A DNA stretch of 64,000 nucleotides. Source: Liolophura sinensis (Eukaryota > Mollusca > Polyplacophora > Chitonida > Chitonidae). This document shows, piece after piece, positions 37,014 to 48,100 of the stretch. A model generated the notes under the pieces. The model had not been told where the DNA came from. It was given only the letters and a program-made list of their open reading frames with translations, and ran no database searches. The stretch spans positions 26,137,764-26,201,763 of the forward strand of contig NC_088306.1 of the NCBI RefSeq assembly GCF_032854445.1. The letters are read 5' to 3'. The position numbers and the translations under genes are program-made. Position 1 is the stretch's first letter. The number at the start of each line of letters is the position of its first letter.

Positions 37014-38014
37014 AACTGGCTGTCATTGTCAACAACAGGCATTTACATGTATAATACAGCCTTTAAATTCTAAAAATTGTTATACATTTTTGGGGGATTT
37101 GTCATAATTTGCTTGTTCTCATAAAGAAAGAATTTTGCCAAGTAAACAGGGTGCAGACATTTTTGTTTTGCTCATGACTTAATAAGAATGCCAGAACCTG
37201 TCATTTCATTTTTTGCAAGTCTGTCTTGTTTTAAAAGTCTAACAGACATTCACAAGGTATTAGAGCCTCTAATATATTCATTGGTAAGGTTGAACTCTCG
37301 ACCTCTTGGTTATTTACATGTAACTAATGACTCCGTATCATACATGGAAAGGGAAAGTGCAATATGTTAAATTTGTCTCCTGTCTGTGGAGCTCAAAGAT
37401 CTGAAAGCATTTAATTCTAAAGGTTGGTGAGCTATTTAGTTTTAATTTAGTATATTTATGGATGTATATTTATTTTCGTTATGTTTTGTTTTGTGTTTTT
37501 TGTTTGTACATTTTTGGGGTTTCTTTGTCTATTCTCTCTGAGGTCAGCTCAGATTATTTTCCACTTAGTATTACAAAGGACCAAAAACATTTATCTATAG
37601 CTATGTTATTTAGTATATAGTTTTGGGGGGAAATATATATTTCATTTTGAATATAGTGTGTTAATGATTTATTTACATTTATTTTACAGATAGATGCTTC
37701 TAATGCAAGAATTAATGCATAATGTAAACTCAAAGTGCTGCCCAAAACTCTCTCCATTCCTATTTTAATTTTTTGCTTTTGTCATTTTTTGCTGCACCAC
37801 AAAACAGGATAACATGTATGCATGATGACCGTTGTGGACCACATCTAAGTAATGTGATGTGTTGACAGTAGTTCTTTTCTTTCAAACGTCATGATGAACT
37901 GTAAACTTTTAAAATCATACTTGTGAAATTCTAATGAATGGTTCAAAATAATGTGTGAAATTTTTGTGAACTGTGGTCTCAAAAACAGTTGCCTTTGTGG
38001 CATTTCTTGGCGTG

Positions 38015-38020
38015 AATAAA
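38015..38020 (+). promoter_or_regulatory. candidate poly(A) signal of TRAPPC14
   Basis: AATAAA followed by a T/G-rich stretch, about 1.1 kb after the stop codon. A second AATAAA at 40311-40316 could serve a longer transcript. Choice between them is not possible from sequence alone. Confidence 0.5.
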
Positions 38021-38561
38021 AAGTATTTCTGGACACAGTTCTCTGTTGGCTTTCATTTGAGGCAGACATTATTCTTGACATTATGTACACTGTAAAGATT
38101 TATGTGTAATGAGAATCACAGTGTTATACGCTCACAAACCCAACGCCTCAAATGTAGAGGGATGAGAATTTTCAGCTGATCAGCTAATTTTAGCTCAGTT
38201 TAAGGGAAAACAGGATTTTCAATGTAACTGGGATCTAATATTTGACCAACATGGCCAAAAGTAATTGTTTTACATATGGTGGTCAGTTATTAGAAGAAAT
38301 TTCAGCTTATTTTGATGCGAAGTACTCTCTTCCCTGAACATAGTAGGGGAAATTCTGTGCTGCGCCCTGCTCCATTTCACAGGCAGGTACGTGCACGGAG
38401 CAAATTTATTACCCTGTTGACTTACTTCTCAGATTTCTCTTGATAACAAATATTAGTGTTTTCTGAATATCAGTATTATTTTAATTTTACATGTTTGAGT
38501 AGGTACTATTATTTTCCTGTATTTAATTTCCTGGCTTTTGTATACACAGGTACATCCTGTA

Positions 38562-38779
38562 TTGTTCAACATTTTGGCATGTTTCCAAGGTGTTAACTCA
38601 AGCATAGTCTGAAGGCATTATTCAATGTAGACTTGTTATTATTGTACAAATTATACTTGTTGTGAAACCCTGTAATTGGCCAATCCAACCAGTGTAGTTT
38701 TGTCTCCAAAATCAGATTTAAAATGTGCATGCATTGCCGTGAAAGTTGCTCTCTCCTATGTGAAAAGGTGGATGAAATA
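38562..38779 (-). mobile_element. MITE-like element, copy 5 (inverted)
   Basis: Same family in the opposite orientation: 'ccaatccaaccagtgtagtt' inside and 'tatgtgaaaaggtggatgaa' at the right. Confidence 0.8.
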
Positions 38780-38892
38780 GGGTGTTATATTAGGCCTTTG
38801 GAGCTATGGTTATGCCAGCTGTAGTGTACTTGGTGGAGAGTGTTCTGATGGGTAACTGAGACAAGCAAAATTCCAGTTCTACTCCTGCAAGA

Positions 38893-39370
38893 CTTCATGT
38901 GTGTACCTAAGTGATGTGTGTACATCGGTGATGTGTGCACATGGGTGATGTGTGTACCTTGGTGACGTGTGTACCTTGGTGACGTGTGTACCTTGGTGAC
39001 GTGTGAGTGCTTGGGGTTTAACGTCGTGCTCAACAGTTTTTCAGTCATATGACGACGATGGTGATGTGTGTACCTCAGTGATGTGTGTATGATGGTTATG
39101 TGTGTACCTCAGTGATGTGTCTATCCCAGTAATGTGTGTACCTCAGTGATGTGTGTATGATGGTTATGTTTGTATGTTGGCGATGTGTGTACTTCGGTGA
39201 TGTGTGTATCTTGGTGGTGTGTGTACACAAGTGATGTGTGTATCTTGGGGATGTGTGTACCTTGGGGATGTGTGTACCTTGGTGATGTGTGTACCTCGGT
39301 GATGTGTGTACCTACATGTAAGTGATGTGTGTGCCTCGGTGATGTGTGTACCTTGCTGGTGTACACCTTA
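38893..39370. repeat. 17-bp minisatellite
   Basis: 'gtgatgtgtgtaccttg' and close variants repeated about 20 times, interrupted at 39003-39060 by a fragment of the 'gtgcttggggtttaacg' repeat family. Confidence 0.9.
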
Positions 39371-39794
39371 TTGGTGATGTGATACTGGATTGCACACTGC
39401 AGGCCTATTTCAGTTGCATTACCATCAAACAAGCCAAGTTAATTTAAGGCACATATATGTTGTTATATGTTTTATTTTGTTTTTGGTTCATTTTGTGTTT
39501 CACATTTTGCTTCTTTGGGTTCATGCTGGTTATAAGCATTTTTTTTGTTTTGTTGATTATATTATATTTATTTCGTTTTATTAAGTGTTTTACTTCTGTT
39601 TTCCACCTGAGAACGTTTTACAGTTTGTGATAAGATTCTCCCTCGTCATAATACTAGTATTTATACAGGTTTGTGTGGTAAAACATTGGAGCCCTTGTGA
39701 CTCACTGTTTAATTTGATTTTCACATTTCAAACAAACATATAGGTAGACCCTGCAGGTGTCCGTGGCTCGAGTCTGTACTTTTACTGTTAACCA

Positions 39795-39995
39795 TTATTT
39801 ATGTGATCTGTTTAGTGGATTGCTGTCTCAAAAATATTTCACTTATGGCGGCCAGCATTAGGGTGGAAGGTAAGAGGACAGATCTCGTTAGAGACCAACG
39901 TTGATGGTTGATGCCAAACCTTCCCACGTACGGCCGGAGAGGAAGCCAGCATGAGCTGGACTTGAACTCAGGTGATCACCTCGGCCACATTAGCC
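39795..39995 (-). mobile_element. SINE
   Basis: 'ggcggccagcattagggtgg', 'cccacgtacggccggagagg', 'gagctggacttgaactcagg'. Confidence 0.8.
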
Positions 39996-40395
39996 ATTGT
40001 GTTTGAGCGACAGGGATGCACAGGGTCTATATACACTGTTTTCAGTAACAATGTATTATTAACATCACACTTTGCCATCTTATTTTCCAAATTATTTACA
40101 TGCAAGCTTTTGCTGTATGACTATGAAGCTTATGCCCTTTGTTTTGGGTGTAGATGGTTTTACAGTTTGTCTCGTGACATTAATTAAATGTTTCAAGAGC
40201 CTGTACAATGGCTGACGTACATTTACTAGTGTATGTTTACCAAGGTGTATGTTTGTAATTTAACTAAGTGTTGGTTGTAAAATAGGATCATCTGTCCTTG
40301 TGATAAAGTGAATAAAGGAATCAAATACCCTGTTCGGCTTTTTTTGTTTTGGTTATATTCTACTTAAACTGGCGCATTAGGCGTAATAGGATCAT

Positions 40396-40612
40396 GTATT
40401 TATTTATGTATTTATTTGATTGGTGTTCCACGCTGTAGAGAAGAATATTTCACTTATACGACTGTGGTCAGCATTTTCGTGGGAGGAAACCGGGCAGAGC
40501 CCTGGGTAAACCCACGATCATCCGCAGGTTGGTGGCAGACCTTCCCACGTACGGCCGGAGAGGAAGCCAGCATGAGTTGGACTTGAACTCACAGCAACCG
40601 GATCATGTGTTG
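40396..40612 (-). mobile_element. SINE
   Basis: Reversed AAATA tail, 'gattggtgttccacgctgta', 'acccacgatcatccgcaggt', 'catgagttggacttgaactc'. Confidence 0.85.
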
Positions 40613-41271
40613 AAGATTGGTCCTCAAAACAGTGGCTTCTACCATACGGCCCGTTAGTCTTGAAGCAATGAGGTGGCAGGTTCGAACCCATGCAGCTCCA
40701 GCTAAACCCCAAGCACTCACTCATTCCAACCATTCACTTGACCATCATCAGATACGTGAAACATTTTTCATTGCAGTGTATAAAACTAATCAATTACATA
40801 AATCAATTCATATCTCTGTTTTTCACGCGTTGCGGAGGGTACAATAAGTTTACCCCTTCTTATTTTCACAACTGTTACAGTTCATTATATTGTACTGAAA
40901 GTGTTATCATGTATCAACTTCCCGGTTAAATAAGGAGCTTCGTGCCATACTCTGGCCAGTTTTCCCCCGTTTTGAACTTGTGAAAGTTTTCGGGGCTTCA
41001 AAACGATTAATCATGTTGCATTAAAACGTAGTACATGCCTTCAGCATGGCAGGTCACAGATCACGTTTGAGATGCGTCTGTTTTCGACAGAATTATGGCC
41101 TGTTTTTGTGCTCAGTTTTCGGGACTTTTTTTCAAAACTGTATATCATTGAGTCTTGGTGTACAGATCACGTTTGTTGTTCAACGATAATTATAGTTGCA
41201 AGGAAATTATACCCGTGTTTCCCTGCTGTGAACATATGCATATAGATATTATTCTGACGGCTCAAACCAGT

Positions 41272-41525
41272 TCAGGGGGCCTTCATGACATAATGATTAA
41301 TGTGCTAGTGCAGCATAATGAATCAAGAGCCTCTGTGCGTGCGCTGTGAGCTCAAGTCCAGCTCATACTGGTTTACTCTCCAGTCGCAGGCGGCAAGATC
41401 TGTTAGCATTCTGCGGGGGGTTTTGGGTTTACCCCGGTTTCCTCCCACCATAATACTGATCGCAGTGGTATAGGTGAAATATTCTTGAGTATGGCGTAAA
41501 ACTGCGTAAATCCAATAAATAATAC
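41272..41525 (+). mobile_element. SINE, near full length
   Basis: Head with 'gtgagctcaagtccagctca', centre 'ggtttcctcccaccataata', tail 'cttgagtatggcgtaaaact'. Confidence 0.85.
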
Positions 41526-41674
41526 CAAATAAAAAAGAATGTGTATTTCGCAAAGATGACTTATAAAATGCTTGTTTTCAAGTCTTACATTGATTTGTCT
41601 TCCACCATAGATTTCCAGCCGCATTTTTGCATTTTGTTCATTCTTGATTTTATGGAAACGTTTCATAGGTAATC

Positions 41675-41757
41675 TGGTATCGTAGTATTTATTTATTTGA
41701 TTTATTTATTTGATTGGTGCTTTACGCCGTACTCAAGAATATTGGTATCGTAGTATT
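41675..41757 (-). mobile_element. 5'-truncated SINE with 15-bp target-site duplication
   Basis: SINE 3' end at 41690-41742 ('ttgattggtgctttacgccg') flanked by perfect direct repeats 'tggtatcgtagtatt' at 41675-41689 and 41743-41757. Confidence 0.92.
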
Positions 41758-42137
41758 GGTGTATGACGCGAAAAAATTTGCTAATCCATGCTGTATCCAG
41801 GTCACCATTGCACGGAAAAGATATCGCCGTTCATGATATTAAAGCATTGTTGAGTTAGCGTTACGAACCGGTATCGAAGAGAAGCATACAAAATCTTCCA
41901 TCCATGAAGTTACACTGGTCCCGAGACAATGTTCCTACAAAAAATTTAATTTAACCACGACGATGGCAAGGGATTTTTCTTACTTCAAAAGCCGTTTTTA
42001 CGGCTTCGTCCATAGCACGGTACCAAGAAGGAAGCATACAAATATGGAGTTCACGTTTCACACACAAGGACATGAGTGATCACAAGCAATTGCACACGTT
42101 TAGACTTTGGCAATAGAATCAGGCCCTGGTTTAATAC

Positions 42138-45100
42138 TTAACTAAGCAAGAATTTTACGCAAATTAACGCTACGGTCAGAACAACTGAATAGACATCCTT
42201 GTTCCCATCCGCAGTGATGATCGTGTAAAATCGGGCCAACTCGGCCTCGTCCGCCACATATCCGGCATACACGGAAATACGCGTTCTTCCATCTCGAACC
42301 AGCTTCTTGAGTTGCCCAGGTGGAATAAAACAACGCCCCTAAACATGAACAGAAAAGAAAACACGTGGTCAATGCTGGATTATGCAAAATAGTAGAAGAC
42401 TGCCAGACACTTTTTTCTCCAAAATTTATGACTAAAACAATTGTGTATCAGTTATAATAAGCTTAAGTTTTTAAATTTTTAAATCAGTTTAGTTTATTTA
42501 CATCATTCCTAGAAGAACAATAACAGGGTGTGAATAAACAAAAGCCAGTATGAAATTAAAAACTCATCACCTCCTCAAATGGAAAGGGTGCTCTTTGTTT
42601 GCCATATACCATACATACCCTTTCATGCATGTTGCCCCGGCATTTCCACTGATGCGACGCGCTGTTCGGGTTCTTGGTCTTCGCTGAAAGATAAAGTTCC
42701 ACTTCTCCCATGTGTGTTGCAATCTGCCAAAGAACCAACCGTTGCCAAAAGATTTACAGCATAAGGGTAAAACCAGAGCACTAACGACAGTGGGATACTT
42801 GGCAAATGGTATCACGTAACCGGCCAAACACGACATCACGTCAATCTTCCCCGCTCCACTCCAACCGCTCTTGTTAAAGCCCAAACGATAGCAAAATACA
42901 CGCAACCATACCATGAATGGCCACAGCAACATCAGGTGAAAAAATATGCAGTAATTTCAATTGCAATATATTAGACGTCACTGGTCTAGAATTGTTCAAA
43001 ATGTTGTAGTCAACACATTTAAAATACAAACACATTAACTCATACATATACATGAACGTATGACTATATACCATGGAAATTCAGTGTAGTCACAGTTTCG
43101 CTTTTATTCCTTTTCCTTTAAAATTAGGGTATGAATGTGAAATACTGTATTTTATTGTTTTGGAGCCCTTTTGTTTAATCCCATGTAAGGCGTGGTGCTA
43201 AACAGTCCGACCTGCTCATGTCACAAAAGAGGCTTTGTCCTAGACAGTGAATGTACTGACAATCTCAGCTCGGACCACTAGCATTGAGCGGTTCATGTGC
43301 GTCGTACGATCGACCAGCACTGCCTCATGTTCAAGTGTACAGAGGGAGTCCAGGGTGTGTATATTTGGAGTGCAGGGTGTGTACAGAAGGAGTGTACGGT
43401 GTGTACATTTGGAGTGCATAGTGTGTACATTTGGAGTGCATGGTGTGTACAGTTGGAGTGCAGGGTGTGTACATTTGGAGTGCAGGGTGTGTACATTATT
43501 TTGGAGTGCAGGATGTGTACAAAAGGAGTGTAGGGTGTGTACAGAAGGAGTGCAGGGTGTGTACAGAATGAGTGCAGGGTGTATACAGAGGGAGCGTAGG
43601 GTGTGCACAGAAGGAGTGCATAGTGTGTACAGAAGGAGTGTAGGGTGTGTATAATAGGAATGCAGGGTGTGTACAAAAGGAGTGTAGGGTGTGTACAGAA
43701 GGAGTATAGGGTGTGTATAGAAGGAATGTAGGGTGTGTACAGAAGGAGTGTAGGGTGTGTACGTAAGGAGTGTAGGGTGTGTACAGAAGGAGTGGAGGGT
43801 GTGTACAAAAGGAATGCAGGGTGTGTACAAAAGGAGTGCAGGGTGTATACAGAAGGAGTGTAGGGTGTGTACAGAGGGAGTGTAGGATGTGTACGTAAGG
43901 AGTGCAGGGTGTGTTCAAAAGGAGTGTAGGGTGTGTACAGAAGGAGTGTAGGGTGTGTACAGAAGAAAAGTAGGCATACTACAGGATGTTTGTGTGAGAT
44001 GCGCAGTTGGTGAAGACGAGGTACACAGGGTTTGTACAGACGATGTACAAGAGGTACACACAGGATTTGTACAGATGATGTACAAGCGGTACACAGGGTT
44101 TGTACAGCTGATGAGCACGCGGTACACATGATTTGTACACGTGATATACATGAGGTACACATGATTTGTTCAGGTGGTGTACAAGAGGTACACAAGATGT
44201 GTACAGGTGGTGTTCAGAAGGTATATAAATGTATGAAAAGAAAAGATAAATCAACATAAATGAAGTGAAACCCATAGCATTCATTTAATCATTCAACGTA
44301 AAAGCTCTATCTTTCAGACTCCTCTTACGTGAAATCTCGGGATGCCATGCAAGTATAATCTATTTCCGAATTTCACAGACAAATTTCCTTTAAACTTAAT
44401 TATGACCTTCGACGAAATTCCTGTCATTAACTGCTCCCGCTTTACTCACATCAATTTTTATCCCTTTGTTGACGTCAGCGACAAAAGTCAAGAACATATT
44501 CTGTCCAGCCTGTAAGGTTCTGATGATGTCAGAACCCAACTTAAGCTGCGCAGGCTCTGAAAATGGAGTATCAGGAAAAGATTGTAACTGCTGAGAGAAA
44601 AACTTCTTAAATAATCATCAATGAGGAACTATATGATATTTAACCCGTCTTATGTCGTCATCTTAATTCCTCAACCCATACCGAATGATAAGATCGACAA
44701 GGCAAACCTTGGTAAAGTTACTACACATGAAGATTCAACAAAGAAGTTGTTCATTTGAAAGTGTTTTTGTTTTCCTCAATGTCCCTGTTAGTGCTTGTTT
44801 GAAAGTTTTAGAAATACAAAAGCCCAAACCGAGATAGAACCTTATGGAGAGTCTGGATTCGAAGATCGTCTCAAAAAGCTACACGTACATGACATACTAG
44901 TGTCTTTTTCACCCATTTTAAGGAATTTTGTGAAAGCCCAGAGAAAAAAAAATGCCCCCGATTCATGATGCAGTTTTGATTTCACACAGAACCAACAAAA
45001 CACATAATCTTGCATGCATGGGCTTAACATAAGGTTGGCTACACTTACCTTTACATGCTAATCTTCTAATCTGTTCCACAAAGTCTATAACTTCGTCAAA

Positions 45101-48100
45101 TCCCGCGAGTTCAAACACGTGACTACAATCAGGATCAGAGGCGATGGTGTTGAGTTCGGAAACGTCCACATCCTTCCCTATACCAACAGCAAACAGAGAC
45201 ACCCCGGCGTCTCGGAGTTGTTGTGCCGCATGCGAAGTGTCACCTGGGCTGTTTGACTGTCCATCGGTCAGGATTATAGCTACCAGTATGTAAAAAAAAA
45301 ATAAAAATGGTTAAGAACATGCAGAAAGAAATGAAACGGAACAGGTAGATGGAGTACAGGAACGCAATAACCTAGAACGCACTGGACAGAAGGGGGAACG
45401 TGCCCGAACGATGCAGCATGCTTTCCAGCTGAACTACAACTACAACAGAAAGTGGCGATGTTGACGAAACAATAAGAATCACAAAGAATTGCAAAAAAGG
45501 GGGGAGATTACAATGTAATTAAATCGTTGTGGAGCGAGGACAGTTTTGGACATTTCAGAACTGTTTTAGTGCCTGTACGAATCGACACAATCAGCACGAA
45601 ACACAAGGGAAATTTCGCAGAACAAGAACGAACTAAAAAGAATCAGAAAACCCGAAAACGATCTTCTTCACGAATGCGAGATATTTGTTGTTTGATATTT
45701 ATATTTGATATCTTAGGAGCCACTATCATCAACATTCGTAAATCAAATTAATTTTGTTTTGTATTTTCTTTTTCGTAAATCACGTTATCTAGATTACAGC
45801 GCCACAAAGTGGGCCGGTTTATGGGCAGAGCTATGAAAATTGCATGACTTTCAAAAGTTTTCTGATAATGCATGACGACAGAGCTATAAATATGTCGTCA
45901 TTGATGGCGGTTCTGCCATAAAGAGTCACGGTCAAACGACCTAAACTATAAATAACAAGCCAACATCGGCCATCTACAAAGAGAAGTAAATCTTATAAAT
46001 CGAGTCACAATTATAAGACTTGTCCCTTTGCCAACCAATCAGAGGTTGTGCGGACGAAAAGGAGCTTGAGTCATGGTGCTTGGGGGCATGCAATTTGTTA
46101 CTTTTTAAGAAGTTACAGGAATGTTTAGATTAAAACCCCAGCTGAGGTAAACTGACAAGAGGCCGTACCATGCATTTGGCATTTGTTAACCATCACACTG
46201 TCATCGATGCTCTGGTTTTACCCTCTATGTTCTAATCTTTTTATATTCTATTTTGATGAGTAGGTCATTACTTAGGGCTGAAAGATATGACTAAATCAGT
46301 TGTGAACACGCTAAGATGCCCTGGAAAGGAGTCAACACAAGCTACAAAATACACACCAAAGCTCGACTTTGCCCTACGTACATACATGCATCTCAATATA
46401 TCTAGATACTGTGAATCTATAACAACTTGATATAATGGACGAAGACCTCAGTCCAATAGGCCTATAGCAAGACATTATAGATGCGCAGTACCCTGATGTA
46501 TATGTAGGACTATACGTGGTACGCAAAGAACGCAGATGCGCGAAACTTCCCAGGTTCTGGAGAAAGCCAAGATCATACAAACTCTGAAAACACTGGCCGT
46601 GTAGAAATACTTCTTAGTTCTGTGGTGGATTATATAATTACATTTTCCAGAAGGGATCACTTGGCGGCCATTACTCTTACCGATTTTGGATACTCCAGAG
46701 TTGTCCCCTCTTGCACCTCTGAAAGTGTTGAACATAGTATTTGCCGTCAGTCGCAGAGCCGCAGCTGTATCTGTGGATCCTTTCAAGTAGCGGATGTTAG
46801 TAACCGCGTCCTTGGCCTGAAACGATTAACAGTTAGTATATGTTTCTGTAAATAATCCAGTTTTGCCGCACGCCTAAATCGCGGTTAGACTGAAATCAAC
46901 CTGTTTGAAAAGACAATTTTCAGATTTGGTATTCATTTTGGAACGTCTGAGTAAACGCGCATCTTAAAATACGATGAATCGTACATAATTTTTTCACTCA
47001 TCGATCCCAATAATGAAATGGCCATCTTCTTTTTCAGGAGTGTACACGTGCCACAAAATTTCAAATTTGAATCGCACGACCATGCATAAGATTAGTCAAT
47101 GAAAATGACGCATTGCTTTCTTCTGTCATCGAGGATGTCTTTCACTGTCCACTATGTCAACGTTTATGTAATGGAAACCGACTAATAAAACGAAATATCC
47201 CTGCAAGTGTTTATGGGTTTTAAAGTTCGTATACAGACAAACACACTTGAGAAATCTTATCAAGAATTGTAACGATACTTCTGGTAACGGATGCTAGACA
47301 TATTGGTCACAAATGAGTTTGTATTCCTGCATAAACCAGGATTCTACTGGTTGACTATGTATCCCCGAGGCCTGAAATCGTTTTAATGTTTTTGTATACT
47401 AATGGAAAAAAGTAACTGTGCATCACAGAAAATGGGACAAAACAAAAGATGTTTGAAAAGTTATAAACCTAACCGTCAATAAACATTTAGCCAAGCATTT
47501 TTCATGAAATGTCATGTCACGTATCGCGCGTGGCACGTGCACTTCGTGTAAAATGACATGACTCACATCCTGCATGATGTTTGACACATGAAGTTCACAC
47601 ACCTGATTTCGAAAATTGAAGAACTGTTGATTATTCTTTAGCCTCTAAATGTTGTGGAAAACACGTTAACTTCAACATAAATTGTGCGTACAACATGCCA
47701 CGGCTTACAGAAAATCAGCGTCTCCGCGCCGTGGGTATGCTGGAGACTGGAATGGCCCAGAATGAAGTTGCCAGACATTTTGGTGTCCATCGAAACACGA
47801 TATCCTCTCTATGGCGACGTTTTCAACAGAATGGGAACACGAGAGATTTGCCCCGGTCCGGCCGTCCACGTGTGACGTCACGTCAGCAAGACAACCATAT
47901 TCGGCTGACCCATCTAAGGAATCGATTCCAGAGTTCCAGTTTGACTGCTCGGACCATTCCTGACTTACGCCAAATCAGTTCCAGGACTGTACGGAACCGA
48001 CTGCGGGAGCGCAACATCCGGCCCAGACGTCCTGCCATACGTCCGATTTTGCTCCAACGTCACCGACAGGCACGTCTTGTCTGGTGCAGACAACATCTAC

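Larger units (their letters stand above)
38021..42137. other. gene-poor interval between TRAPPC14 and VWFA copy A
   Basis: No coding region found. Holds a MITE-like copy (38562-38779), a 17-bp array (38893-39370), and SINEs at 39795, 40396, 41272 and 41690. The 3' UTR of VWFA copy A must end in its right part. Confidence 0.6.

Noticed and set aside
43240-44195. Proline/histidine/threonine-rich ORFs up to 300 codons
   Set aside because: All frames of the 22-bp minisatellite are open in turn; intronic in VWFA copy A.
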